A DNA stretch of 64,000 nt from Hyphomicrobiaceae bacterium. GTDB lineage: Bacteria > Pseudomonadota > Alphaproteobacteria > Rhizobiales > Devosiaceae. The notes under the pieces were generated by a model. The model was given only the letters and a program-made list of their open reading frames with translations, searched no databases and had not been told where the DNA came from. Position 1 is the stretch's first letter, and every line of letters starts with the position of its first letter. The position numbers and the translations under genes are program-made. The stretch spans positions 1,426,001 to 1,490,000 of the forward strand of contig JACKJF010000003.1 in the NCBI GenBank assembly GCA_020638095.1, given 5' to 3'. Positions 1 to 8,609 of this stretch are shown one piece after another.

Positions 1-167
1 AACGCCCCAAGCTCGGAAACACCGTTGGCGAGCGCAGCGGAAAAAACCGTGTCACCGGCGAAGGCCTGCATCGCGACCCCGTCAAGCGTGAAACGGAGCG
101 GCCTTGTCCGGTCGATCAGGCTGCCGGAAAAGCGGTTGTCGGCGGGAGACTCAACGCGCACAAACAT
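1..167 (-). CDS. (2Fe-2S)-binding subunit of an FAD-linked amine/opine-type dehydrogenase, partial
   Basis: Only the first 55 or so codons are inside the window; the rest lies beyond base 1. Reading from ATG at 167 the protein contains IDRTRPLRFTLDG and then AGDTVFSAALANGV. This resembles the N-terminal 2Fe-2S ferredoxin-like domain of sarcosine oxidase alpha, HcnA and opine oxidase proteins, where RPLRFTFDG and AGDTLASALLANGV are typical. The cysteines of that domain would lie outside the window. The ATG overlaps the stop of the upstream gene by one base (TGATG), so translation is probably coupled and the two products may act together. The family call rests on a short stretch, and the substrate cannot be told. 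Confidence 0.7.
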   Translation of the reverse strand, partial: MFVRVESPADNRFSGSLIDRTRPLRFTLDGVAMQAFAGDTVFSAALANGVSELGA

Positions 168-1243
168 CACGATATTCCGGCAGGCAGAGAGAGTGGCAAC
201 ACGAGGTCACCCGTTCTGCTTTGACGTGCGGCGTCGGGCGCGATCGACTGGAAGAGGCGTTCTTCGTCACGGGTAGGCGCATCGGCGATGAGGCGCGCAA
301 GCGCCGGCGCGAAGAATGGTCCGGCAAGCCCGAAACCCGCGATCACGAACGGCCGCGCCGAACCCCCGCGTCCCGCCAGCGGACCGCCGCCGCGAACCGA
401 AATGGTCGTCCGGCTGCTCATCGCTGTGATGTGGCGCACGTCGAATTCGGGAAGGAGCCGCACAGCCGTTGCGAGTGCCGCATCGCGCCCGCCGGAAATC
501 CCGACGATCCGGGCAAACCGCCCCGAGGCAAACTGTCGAAGGTCGAACTCCGGAACGTAGAGTTCGCCGCGTTCCTTGCCCCTTTGCGAAAGTCCGATGA
601 CGCTGTCCTGACCGAACGCGAAGCTGGAAGCGAGGAGATCTGAAGGCGAGAAATTGGCGATGGCTTCATTGTCGACCAAAACGATGCGTTTGGCGCGATA
701 GGTCTGCCCGTTCGCGCTGATGTCGCCGCCCCCCGACGCACCGAACCCAAGCGAAAGGCCGCCAATATCGGTCAGGGAAATGTCCGCCGAACGGCCCGTT
801 TCGCGAAACTTCAGCCAGAACCGGGCGGGGTCGAACATGCTGACACCACGCACCACGCACCCTGCCGTGCTTCCACGCACCTGCCGCGAAGAAACCGACT
901 CGCTTTCCTGCCCGTAAAAGCGCGCCATTTGGGTGACATGATCGAGCGCCTGCGCACCCGCGGCGCTGACCGCACCCAGATGCAGGTCGCGGCGGCGGAC
1001 GAGCCAGCGCCCGCCAATGTCGGCGATGAGGCGCTGCCCGTCATCCCGGCACGCACGCAACACATGCCAGGCGTTGGCATTGAGGAAGAACCCAAAACTC
1101 GCTGGCATGTCGCGCGCCAGGCGATAGGGACGGGAGCGGTCGGTGACGAGCAACACGCTCTTGCGGTGGTCCCGAACGAGCGAAATCGCAAGCAGCGCCG
1201 CCAAAACGCTCGTGCCAATGATCGCGACGTCCCGTTCTTCCAC
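167..1243 (-). CDS. FAD-dependent oxidoreductase (DAO-like), probable partner of the 2Fe-2S protein
   Basis: A 358-residue protein from the GTG at 1243, preceded by GGAAGG and AGG purine stretches. Reading from an ATG at 1381 instead would add 46 residues and run into the divergent ccmI start, so it is less likely. The N-terminus DVAIIGTSVLAALLAISLV looks like a beta-alpha-beta dinucleotide fold with a degenerate glycine motif. The C-terminus (FVIAGFGLAGPFFAPALARLIAD) resembles the FAD-contacting end of D-amino-acid-oxidase-fold enzymes. The next gene encodes a 2Fe-2S domain, a pairing found in HcnAC, opine oxidase and proline dehydrogenase systems that oxidise a C-N bond. The catalytic assignment is an inference and the glycine motif is weak, so a non-catalytic flavoprotein is possible. 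Confidence 0.6.
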   Translation of the reverse strand: MEERDVAIIGTSVLAALLAISLVRDHRKSVLLVTDRSRPYRLARDMPASFGFFLNANAWHVLRACRDDGQRLIADIGGRWLVRRRDLHLGAVSAAGAQALDHVTQMARFYGQESESVSSRQVRGSTAGCVVRGVSMFDPARFWLKFRETGRSADISLTDIGGLSLGFGASGGGDISANGQTYRAKRIVLVDNEAIANFSPSDLLASSFAFGQDSVIGLSQRGKERGELYVPEFDLRQFASGRFARIVGISGGRDAALATAVRLLPEFDVRHITAMSSRTTISVRGGGPLAGRGGSARPFVIAGFGLAGPFFAPALARLIADAPTRDEERLFQSIAPDAARQSRTGDLVLPLSLPAGIS

Positions 1244-1374
1244 GCCCGCCTGTTCCTTCCGATTTTTTTCGCGTGGTGCGACATCTCGGTACAATTGCGC
1301 GTTACGCGCTTGGAGCTTTGACCAATTGTTACTATTAAACCCGCCGACACAAAATCCTAATCCGGTAGGGTCAA

Positions 1375-2529
1375 TTGACATTCTGGCTTCTCGCGGCTGC
1401 GCTGTGTGCCCTGGTGCTCGTCACCCTGTGGCTTTCGGCGCGCCAGGGCGCGCGTGTTGCCCGACCTGATGACGGCCAGGGTGGCGAGCGGGCTTTGTTT
1501 CGTGCCCGGCTCAAGGACATTGAAACCGACCTCGACATGGGCCGGATGGGTGAAGCGGAGGCGGAATCGGCCCGCGCCGAACTGGCCCGTGAAGTGATGC
1601 GCCTGGAAGATACGAGCCACGTTTCGCACCACCCGGCGGGTCGCAAGCAATGGGCCGTGATGGGACTGACTGTGCTGCTGGTGCCGGTCCTGGCGTTCTG
1701 GGTCTATTCAGAACTCGGCCGCCCGGAGCTGCCATCGCTGCCATTGGCCGCGCGGCCCGAAGCGCAGATCGGCAATCTCAGCTTCGAGGAGGCCATTTCA
1801 CGCGTCGAGGCGCGCATGCAGCAGGATCCGTCCGATGTGCGCGGCTGGCAGGTGCTCGGCCCCGCCTACATGCAGCTTGAGCGTTTTGGCGACGCCGTCA
1901 ACGCATTTGGACGTATCAACGCCCTGTCCGAGCCAACCGCGGCGACCCTGACCGACGAGGCCGAGGCCCGGATCATGTTCAACAACGGGCATTTCGATAC
2001 CGACATTTCGTCGCTTCTCGATCGCGCGCATACGCTCGATCCGAAGGACGTGCGCACCCTTTACTATATCGCCGGCGGCGCAACCGCGGCCGAACAATGG
2101 GACAAGGCGGAAACGGCCTGGACCGAGCTTCTCGCCCTTTCCGATGGTACCGAAGCCTGGCGGCCGGCGGCAGAACGCGGACTTCTTCTGGCCCAGAACA
2201 AGGGTGAGTTGCCCGCGGATGCAGCGCCGCCCGCCGCGCCTGCCAATGGCGGAAACCTCGACCTATCGCCAGAGCAGCGCGACATGGTTCAGGGCATGGT
2301 CGAGGGGCTGGCCGACCGGCTCTATTCTGACGGCGGCACGGTCGAGGAATGGACACGTCTCGTGCGGTCCCGGCTGGTGCTCGGCGATCTTGAAACCGCC
2401 AAACTTGACTACGAGAAAGCCATCGCCGCCCATCCGGACCCCGCCGCAAGGCAGGAACTCGACCAGCTTGCATCGGGCGCCGGATTGACCGAGGCTGCGG
2501 CTCAACCTGACACAGGCACCCAACAATGA
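1375..2529 (+). CDS. ccmI: Cytochrome c maturation protein CcmI (CycH)
   Basis: A 384-residue inner-membrane chaperone that delivers apocytochrome c to the heme ligation complex. It starts with a hydrophobic helix (FWLLAAALCALVLVTLW, residues 3-19) and has a second helix near residues 93-112. Between them is a cytoplasmic loop rich in charged residues, and the periplasmic C-terminal half carries TPR-like repeats (around residues 130-300), which matches the family layout. The start is TTG at 1375, with GGTAGGG five bases upstream. The stop overlaps ccmE by four bases (ATGA), and ccmF and ccmH follow, giving the standard rhizobial cycHJKL order. ccmA-D and ccmG are not in the window. Confidence 0.93.
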   Translation: MTFWLLAAALCALVLVTLWLSARQGARVARPDDGQGGERALFRARLKDIETDLDMGRMGEAEAESARAELAREVMRLEDTSHVSHHPAGRKQWAVMGLTVLLVPVLAFWVYSELGRPELPSLPLAARPEAQIGNLSFEEAISRVEARMQQDPSDVRGWQVLGPAYMQLERFGDAVNAFGRINALSEPTAATLTDEAEARIMFNNGHFDTDISSLLDRAHTLDPKDVRTLYYIAGGATAAEQWDKAETAWTELLALSDGTEAWRPAAERGLLLAQNKGELPADAAPPAAPANGGNLDLSPEQRDMVQGMVEGLADRLYSDGGTVEEWTRLVRSRLVLGDLETAKLDYEKAIAAHPDPAARQELDQLASGAGLTEAAAQPDTGTQQ

Positions 2530-2957
2530 CCCGCAAACAGAAACGCCTCGCCCTGATCCTTGGGCTCCTTCTGGTGCTCGGCGTCGCCACGGCGCTCATC
2601 CTCAGCGCACTGCGTAATCAGATCGTCTTCTTCTTCTCGCCAAGCGAGCTCCTGACCCGGGGTGACGTCGCCGGCCAGTCCATTCGCGTTGGCGGCTTGG
2701 TGGAAACCGGCACCTGGGTCAAGGAAGGCGAAAACAACACCTTCACCATCACCGATGGCGACAAGGACCTCAAGATCGCGTTCACCGGCATCCTGCCAGA
2801 CCTGTTCCGCGAAGGGCAAGGCATCATTGCGGAGGGAAAGCTTGGCAGCGACGGCACCTTCGTCGCTACCAACGTCCTTGCCAAACACGACGAGAAATAC
2901 ATTCCCAAAGAGATCGAAGACACGCTGAAACAGGAAGGCCACTGGCAGGGTCAGTAG
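2526..2957 (+). CDS. ccmE: Cytochrome c maturation heme chaperone CcmE (CycJ)
   Basis: A 143-residue periplasmic heme chaperone anchored by one N-terminal helix (residues 7-27). It binds heme covalently and hands it to CcmF. The expected heme-attachment motif is visible as LAKHDEKY: H121 is the histidine that links to heme and Y125 the usual axial ligand. Length and OB-fold region are normal for the family. The ATG overlaps the ccmI stop in an ATGA arrangement, so the two are probably translated together. There are 39 bases to ccmF. Confidence 0.97.
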   Translation: MTRKQKRLALILGLLLVLGVATALILSALRNQIVFFFSPSELLTRGDVAGQSIRVGGLVETGTWVKEGENNTFTITDGDKDLKIAFTGILPDLFREGQGIIAEGKLGSDGTFVATNVLAKHDEKYIPKEIEDTLKQEGHWQGQ

Positions 2958-2996
2958 CCATCGCTTCGCGATCGCGGGCACCAAAGGGAGCGCCAC

Positions 2997-4970
2997 ATGT
3001 CCATTGAACTCGGCCATTTCGCGATGGTTCTGGCCTTCGCCCTCGCGGCGGGACAGGCGATCGTCGGCATGCTTTTCTGGCAGCGCGACTCGGTCACGCC
3101 GATCCTGCAGCAGGCGTCGCTCCTCACTTTCATTCTGGTTGCCATTGCCTTCGCGGCCCTGTTGCAGGCTTTTGCCCTGTCCGATTTCTCGGTCGCCCTG
3201 GTCTACGAGTATTCCCATTCGCAGCAGCCGCTTCTGTTCAAGCTCACGTCGGTCTGGGGCAACCACGAGGGCTCCATGCTCCTCTGGGTTCTCATTCTGG
3301 TCATTTTCGGTGCAGCCCTTGCCGTTTTCGGGCGCAACCTGCCGACCGATCTCGCCAACCTGACCCTGACCGTGCAATCGGCCATGATTGCCGCCTTTTC
3401 CGGCTTCATTCTTTTCACCTCGAATCCGTTCCTCAGATTGTCTCCGGCACCGCTTGAAGGTCGCGACCTCAATCCGGTCCTGCAGGACATCGGCCTCGCC
3501 ATTCACCCGCCGCTTCTCTATCTCGGCTATGTCGGGCTATCGGTCTGTTTCGCCTTCGCAGTGGCCGCGCTTGTGTCCGGACGCATCGATGCAGCCTGGG
3601 CGCGCTGGGTGAGGCCATGGACTCTGGCCAGCTGGATGTTCCTGACCCTCGGCATCGCCATGGGCTCATACTGGGCCTATTACGAGCTTGGCTGGGGTGG
3701 CTGGTGGTATTGGGACCCGGTCGAGAACGCCTCCTTCATGCCCTGGCTCGCCGCAACGGCGCTCCTTCATTCCGCGCTCGTCATGGAAAAGCGCAACGCG
3801 CTCAAGGTCTGGTCGATCTTTCTGGCGATCGTCGCCTTTTCCTTAAGCTTGCTCGGCACCTTCCTCGTCCGCTCGGGTATTCTGACGTCGGTCCATTCCT
3901 TTGCCTCCGACCCGACGCGCGGCATCGTCATTCTCGCAATTCTTGCCGTTATCATTGGTGGCGCTTTTGTGCTGTTCGCGCTTCGCGCCAATGCGCTGAA
4001 GGCCGGCGGCGTGTTCGCGCCCATCAGCCGGGAAGGGGCCCTGGTGCTCAACAATCTCTTCCTCGCCACGGGTGTCGTTGCCGTGTTCGTCGGCACGCTC
4101 TATCCGCTGCTTCTCGAAGCCATGGACGGTCAGCGCATCTCCGTGGGTGCGCCCTTCTTCAATCTCACCTTCGGCGCCCTGATGGTTCCTCTCGTGCTGC
4201 TGGTGCCTTTTGGACCCTATCTGCCATGGAAACGCGCCGATCTTTCTGGCGTCGTCCAGCGCATGGTCTGGGCCATGGCCGCGACGCTGGTGGTCTGGCT
4301 GATCGTGGCGTTCACGCTCCAGTCCGGCGCGACGCTGACGACACTTGGCCTGCTGCTCGGTACTTGGATCGTCGTCGGAGCAGCTGCCGACATCCTCGAC
4401 CGCATTCGCCTCGGGCGAATCCCCCTCGGTGAAAGCATGCGCCGCCTGACGGGGTTGCCCCGCACCGCCTGGTCGACCGCCATTGCCCATTTCGGCCTCG
4501 GCGTTTCCATCCTCGGCATCGTCATCGTCTCATCGTTCCAGACGGAGAACATCACGACGCTGAAGGCCGGAGAAAGCCTCGAAATCTCGGGCTACACCGT
4601 CACCCTGTCCGGTTCCAAGACCTATCAGGGACCAAACTATGTCGGCGACGCGGTGGGCTTTGCCATCGTCACACCGGGCGGTTCCAACGCCGAGGCGGTG
4701 TCCGAGAAGCGCGTCTACACGGCCCAGCGCATGCCGAGCACCGAAGCGGCGATCACCAATTTCGGCTTTTCGCAGCTTTATCTGGCCATCGGCGACCAGG
4801 ACGAAAGTGGCGCCTGGGTCGTTCGCGCCTGGTTCAAGCCCTATGTGACCCTTGTCTGGATCGGCGCCCTCATCATGGCTGCTGGCGGGCTTCTGTCCCT
4901 GACGGACCGGCGGCTGCGCATCGGCGCACCAAAACCGGCGCGCACCCGCCAGAAAGCCGAAGCCGCATGA
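2997..4970 (+). CDS. ccmF: Cytochrome c heme lyase subunit CcmF (CycK)
   Basis: A 657-residue polytopic membrane protein that attaches heme to apocytochrome c in the periplasm together with CcmH and CcmI. The tryptophan-rich heme-handling (WWD) motif [16 protein letters not shown] lies near residues 232-247. Conserved histidines are present in HEGSMLLW (about residue 90), IHPPLLYL (about 170) and SVHSFASDP (about 299), as expected for heme-b and heme-c coordination. Many hydrophobic helices run along the length, with a large soluble segment near the C-terminus. A GGGAG ribosome site precedes the ATG. The stop overlaps ccmH by four bases. Confidence 0.97.
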   Translation: MSIELGHFAMVLAFALAAGQAIVGMLFWQRDSVTPILQQASLLTFILVAIAFAALLQAFALSDFSVALVYEYSHSQQPLLFKLTSVWGNHEGSMLLWVLILVIFGAALAVFGRNLPTDLANLTLTVQSAMIAAFSGFILFTSNPFLRLSPAPLEGRDLNPVLQDIGLAIHPPLLYLGYVGLSVCFAFAVAALVSGRIDAAWARWVRPWTLASWMFLTLGIAMGSYWAYYELGWGGWWYWDPVENASFMPWLAATALLHSALVMEKRNALKVWSIFLAIVAFSLSLLGTFLVRSGILTSVHSFASDPTRGIVILAILAVIIGGAFVLFALRANALKAGGVFAPISREGALVLNNLFLATGVVAVFVGTLYPLLLEAMDGQRISVGAPFFNLTFGALMVPLVLLVPFGPYLPWKRADLSGVVQRMVWAMAATLVVWLIVAFTLQSGATLTTLGLLLGTWIVVGAAADILDRIRLGRIPLGESMRRLTGLPRTAWSTAIAHFGLGVSILGIVIVSSFQTENITTLKAGESLEISGYTVTLSGSKTYQGPNYVGDAVGFAIVTPGGSNAEAVSEKRVYTAQRMPSTEAAITNFGFSQLYLAIGDQDESGAWVVRAWFKPYVTLVWIGALIMAAGGLLSLTDRRLRIGAPKPARTRQKAEAA

Positions 4971-5446
4971 TGCGCCGCCTGGCCCTGGTTCTGACCTTCC
5001 TCCTCATGCTCGCGGCGCCGGCCTTCGCAGTCCAGCCCGACGAGGTTCTGGCCGATCCCGCGCTTGAGGCGCGCGCCCGGGCCATTTCGGCGCAGCTCAG
5101 GTGCCTCGTCTGCCAGAACCAGTCAATCGATGATTCCGAGGCCGATCTCGCCCGCGACCTTCGGCTGTTGGTGCGTGAACGCCTCGTTGGCGGCGACACC
5201 GACGGTGAAGTGTTGCAGTATCTGGTCAATCGCTACGGGGAATTCGTGTTGCTCCGGCCGGTATTCGCGCTGCACACCCTCATTCTATGGGTTGCAGCGC
5301 CGCTGGTCCTCGCGGGAGGCGCCATCGGTCTGGTGATCTGGGTGCGGCGGCGGCCAAAATCAGGTCGGTCTAATGCAAGTGCTGGACCGACGGACGAGGA
5401 ATTGGCGGCTCTGGCACGCCTGACCGACCAGAGCAAGGACGCCTGA
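4967..5446 (+). CDS. ccmH: Cytochrome c maturation thiol oxidoreductase CcmH (CycL)
   Basis: A 159-residue periplasmic, membrane-anchored reductase of apocytochrome heme-site cysteines. It has a cleavable-looking signal peptide (residues 1-21), then the family motif [14 protein letters not shown] with redox cysteines C46 and C49. A single transmembrane helix near residues 105-126 is followed by a short cytoplasmic tail. The length matches the short single-domain (CcmL-type) form, with the TPR part supplied by the separate CcmI. The ATG overlaps the ccmF stop. Confidence 0.95.
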   Translation: MMRRLALVLTFLLMLAAPAFAVQPDEVLADPALEARARAISAQLRCLVCQNQSIDDSEADLARDLRLLVRERLVGGDTDGEVLQYLVNRYGEFVLLRPVFALHTLILWVAAPLVLAGGAIGLVIWVRRRPKSGRSNASAGPTDEELAALARLTDQSKDA

Positions 5447-5499
5447 ACGGGCGAGCAACCGGGCTTGCCGAACCCCGAGCGCCCGGCTAACAGGCGCCC

Positions 5500-6261
5500 A
5501 TGGGTGACCTTCTCTCCTTCATCGTCCCGCCCGGGCTCGATCTATTCCAGTCTCTGCTGCTGATCGGTGTCAGTTTTGTCACCTCGGCCATCACCGCCAC
5601 CTTCGGCCTTGGCGGCGGCTCCGCCATGATCGCGGTGATGAGCCTGATCATGACCCCGGCTGTCGTCGTGCCCGTGCATGGGGCCGTCCAGCTCGGCTCG
5701 AACGCGGGCCGCGCCATGTTGCGGCGCGACTACATCCAATGGAATTTCGCCGGCTGGTTCGTGCTCGGCAGCGCCATTGGCGCGGCCGTCGGCGGCGGCA
5801 TTGCCCGGTTCCTGCCCGAGGATTGGTTCCGCGCCGCTATCGCCCTGTTCATCCTTTATTCGATCTGGGCTCCGAAGCCGGTCTTCAAGGCTTCGGGCAA
5901 ACCCTCATACGTCGTGGCCGGCACCTTCACCTCCGCCGTCGGCATGGTGGTCGGCGTTTCTGGACCGTTGGTCATTTCCTTCCTGAGGCATCTGACCGAC
6001 CGCCGCGAGATCGTTGGCACCCACGCCTTCCTGATGTCAATGCAGAATACCTTCAAGCTCATCACCTTCATGGCGCTTGGCTTCGCCTTTCACGACTATT
6101 TGATCCTGATCCTTTTGATGGTCGCGACGGGCTATGCCGGCACGCACATGGGCTCGTTCTTCCTCGACAAGCTACCGGAAACCGTGTTCCGCTGGGCCTT
6201 TAGGCTCATTCTGACGGTCATCGCGCTCGATCTTTTGCGGCGCTCGTTCTTTGGCGGCTGA
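5500..6261 (+). CDS. Sulfite exporter TauE/SafE family membrane permease
   Basis: A 253-residue hydrophobic protein with about eight predicted membrane segments and the two similar halves typical of TauE/SafE (DUF81) permeases. Family-like sequence includes TATFGLGGGSAMIAVMSL near the N-terminus and SAVGMVVGVSGPLVISFL near residue 145. Members export or import sulfite, sulfoacetate or other small organosulfur anions; the substrate here cannot be inferred. It sits 53 bases after ccmH and before degP, a position with no member in the rhizobial ccm-degP-feuPQ order as I recall it. A short AACAGG precedes the ATG; no strong ribosome site is evident. Confidence 0.85.
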   Translation: MGDLLSFIVPPGLDLFQSLLLIGVSFVTSAITATFGLGGGSAMIAVMSLIMTPAVVVPVHGAVQLGSNAGRAMLRRDYIQWNFAGWFVLGSAIGAAVGGGIARFLPEDWFRAAIALFILYSIWAPKPVFKASGKPSYVVAGTFTSAVGMVVGVSGPLVISFLRHLTDRREIVGTHAFLMSMQNTFKLITFMALGFAFHDYLILILLMVATGYAGTHMGSFFLDKLPETVFRWAFRLILTVIALDLLRRSFFGG

Positions 6262-6375
6262 TCGCCGCGTCACCGTTCGGCCACGTTCCTTACCGGAATT
6301 TAATGTCGGTGAAATCCTCCGGAAAGGTGACCGCTCCTAACGCTTTGAGCAGTCGACCAAACAGGAGAGGTCTTC

Positions 6376-7851
6376 ATGTCCCTTGCGTTCAAATCCACCA
6401 CCAAAAGGCTGCTTGGCGCGATTTCGCTGGCCGCAGTCATGGCTGCCGGCGGCTTTTACGCCGCGACCCTGACCGCACCGGCGGCGGTTGCCCAGGTCAC
6501 GGTGCAGGCAGGCGCGCCTTCAAGTTTCGCTGATCTCGTCGAGGCCGTGAACCCCGCTGTCGTCTCCGTAAATGTCAGCGGCACGCGCCAGATGCGCCAG
6601 TTCGGCCCGAACTTCCAGTTCCAGTTCCCCGATCTACCGGAAGATCATCCTTTCCGCGATCTGTTCCGCCAGTTCGGTCAGCAATTCGGCGACGGTCAGG
6701 GCCAGCCTCAGACCCAGGAATTCGAGGCGGCAGGCTCCGGCTTTGTCATCTCCGCCGATGGCTACATCGTGACCAACAACCATGTTGTTCAGGACGCCGA
6801 CAAGGTCTCCGTGACCTTCAACGACGGCACCGAGAAACCTGCAACCATTGTGGGCACCGACCCGCGTACCGACCTTGCCCTGCTCAAGGTCGATGACGGC
6901 AACAGTCTCACCTACGTTGATTTCGCCACGGACCCCGTGCGGGTCGGCGACTGGGTGGTGGCCATCGGCAATCCATTCGGTCTCGGCGACACCGTTACGG
7001 CGGGAATCGTTTCCGCCCGTGGCCGCGATATCACCCCGAATTCCTACGGTGACTACATTCAGATCGACGCGGCCATCAACCGTGGCAATTCCGGCGGCCC
7101 GGCCTTCAACCTGAGCGGCCAGGTGGTTGGCGTCAACACGGCCATTTTCTCGCCGAACGGTGGCAATGTCGGCATAGCCTTCGCGATTCCGGCTGCAACG
7201 GTCGAGCAGGTGATTTCCGAGCTCAAGTCCAACGGATCCGTGACCCGCGGCTTCCTCGGCGTGCATCTTCAGGACCTTGATCAGGCTCTGGCCACTTCGA
7301 TTGGCCTCGACAAGCCTGAAGGCGCCATGGTCACTCAGCCGGTCGATGGCAGTCCTGCGGCGATTGCCGGCATCAAGCCGGGTGACGTCATCACGGCGGT
7401 CAACGGCAAGCCGATCAAGGACTCGCTCGACCTGACCCGCACCATTTCGCGCCTCGACCCAGGATCGGACGCCAGCGTCGACGTCTACCGTCAGGGCCAG
7501 ACGATCAACTTCAAGGTCGTTCTCGACACCCTGAACGAACAGGCCCAGGCCGCATTGTCGCAGCCAGCCGAACCGGCCCCGCCGCCGCTTCCCCAGCAGC
7601 TTGGCCTCGAACTAGCACCCAATGATGGTGGCGGTCTCGTGGTTCAGGGTGTCGCAGACGGCTCAATCGCGTCGCAGACCGGATTCTCTGCAGGTGACGT
7701 GATCGTCGAAGCTGACAACCAAACGCTCGCCAGCGTGTCGGACTTCGAACAGATCGTGGGTGCGGCCAAATCCTCCGGCAAGGAAGCGGTGTTCCTGAAG
7801 GTCCTCCACAACGACCAGACTGTCTTCGTCGGCCTGCCCATCTCCCAGTAG
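6376..7851 (+). CDS. degP: Periplasmic serine protease of the DegP/Do (HtrA) family
   Basis: A 491-residue periplasmic protease/chaperone for misfolded envelope proteins. A signal peptide spans residues 1 to about 39 (ending AAVAQ). The trypsin-like domain shows the complete triad: H136 in TNNHVV, D166 in RTDLALLK and S239 in RGNSGGPAF. Two PDZ domains follow, at about residues 280-370 and 405-490. GGAGAGG precedes the ATG. A strong terminator follows the gene, so it is probably transcribed apart from the two-component genes downstream. The same degP-feuP-feuQ neighbourhood occurs in rhizobia, consistent with envelope-stress control. Confidence 0.95.
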   Translation: MSLAFKSTTKRLLGAISLAAVMAAGGFYAATLTAPAAVAQVTVQAGAPSSFADLVEAVNPAVVSVNVSGTRQMRQFGPNFQFQFPDLPEDHPFRDLFRQFGQQFGDGQGQPQTQEFEAAGSGFVISADGYIVTNNHVVQDADKVSVTFNDGTEKPATIVGTDPRTDLALLKVDDGNSLTYVDFATDPVRVGDWVVAIGNPFGLGDTVTAGIVSARGRDITPNSYGDYIQIDAAINRGNSGGPAFNLSGQVVGVNTAIFSPNGGNVGIAFAIPAATVEQVISELKSNGSVTRGFLGVHLQDLDQALATSIGLDKPEGAMVTQPVDGSPAAIAGIKPGDVITAVNGKPIKDSLDLTRTISRLDPGSDASVDVYRQGQTINFKVVLDTLNEQAQAALSQPAEPAPPPLPQQLGLELAPNDGGGLVVQGVADGSIASQTGFSAGDVIVEADNQTLASVSDFEQIVGAAKSSGKEAVFLKVLHNDQTVFVGLPISQ

Positions 7852-7862
7852 GCCGACCCTCC

Positions 7863-7912
7863 ACGCCGCCCGCGCAATTTCCCCCCTTGTGCGCGGGCGG
7901 CGTTGTTCTTTT
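7863..7912 (+). terminator. Rho-independent terminator after degP
   Basis: A perfect 14-bp stem (ACGCCGCCCGCGCA at 7863-7876 paired with 7890-7903) encloses a 13-base loop and is followed by TTGTTCTTTT. It begins 12 bases past the degP stop and ends 25 bases before the feuP start, so it separates the two transcription units. Confidence 0.9.
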
Positions 7913-7937
7913 GCATAGGCGGGCATAGATAGGTTCC

Positions 7938-8609
7938 ATGAAGATTCTGCTTGTCGAAGACGATACGGAAGCGGCCAAGTATCTGGTGCAGGCGCTCGAT
8001 GAAGCCGGCCACGTCACCCACCATGCCGCCGACGGTGAAACCGGCATGGCGATGGCAGAAGGCATGGACTACGACGTGATGATCATCGACCGGATGCTGC
8101 CGCGCCGCGACGGCCTGTCGATCATCGAATCACTTCGCGCCCAGAACGACAACACGCCGGTTCTCATTCTTTCCGCCCTCGGTGAAGTCGACGATCGTGT
8201 CTCTGGGCTGAGGGCAGGCGGCGATGACTACCTCACTAAGCCCTATGCCTTTACCGAACTGCTCGCCCGCATCGAAGTTCTGGCGCGCCGTGCCAACCCT
8301 GCCGAGGCCGACACCAAGTATGCCGTTGGCGACCTTACTCTCGACCGGCTGGCCCGCACCGTTGACCGGGCAGGGGAAAACATCCTGCTGCAGCCGCGCG
8401 AATTCCGCCTGCTCGAATATCTCATGCGCCATGCCGGGCAGGTCGTGACCCGCACCATGCTTCTCGAAAATGTCTGGGACTATCATTTTGACCCCCAGAC
8501 AAACGTCATCGACGTTCACATGTCGCGTCTGCGCGCCAAGATCGACCGGGGCCACGACAATCCGCTGCTGCACACGATCAGAGGCGCTGGATATATGATC
8601 CGTGAATAG
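7938..8609 (+). CDS. feuP: OmpR-family response regulator, FeuP-like
   Basis: A 223-residue DNA-binding response regulator. The receiver domain (residues 1-115) has the acidic pocket D8/D9, phospho-acceptor D51 (MIIDRMLP), S79 and K101 (LTKPY). The C-terminal winged-helix domain (about 125-222) contains the usual REFRLLEYL and VIDVHMSRLRAKI stretches. The kinase gene starts within its last codons (8-base overlap), so the pair is co-translated. The symbol comes from position after ccm and degP and before glnE, as for S. meliloti feuPQ, where the system controls cyclic glucan export through ndvA. Sequence identity was not tested and no feuN-like small gene was recognised beside it. Confidence 0.85.
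   Translation: MKILLVEDDTEAAKYLVQALDEAGHVTHHAADGETGMAMAEGMDYDVMIIDRMLPRRDGLSIIESLRAQNDNTPVLILSALGEVDDRVSGLRAGGDDYLTKPYAFTELLARIEVLARRANPAEADTKYAVGDLTLDRLARTVDRAGENILLQPREFRLLEYLMRHAGQVVTRTMLLENVWDYHFDPQTNVIDVHMSRLRAKIDRGHDNPLLHTIRGAGYMIRE

Noticed and set aside
1302..1314. GCGCGT/ACGCGC inverted repeat in the ccmI upstream region
   Set aside because: Six pairs around a single base in GC-rich DNA, with no link to a known regulator; likely chance.
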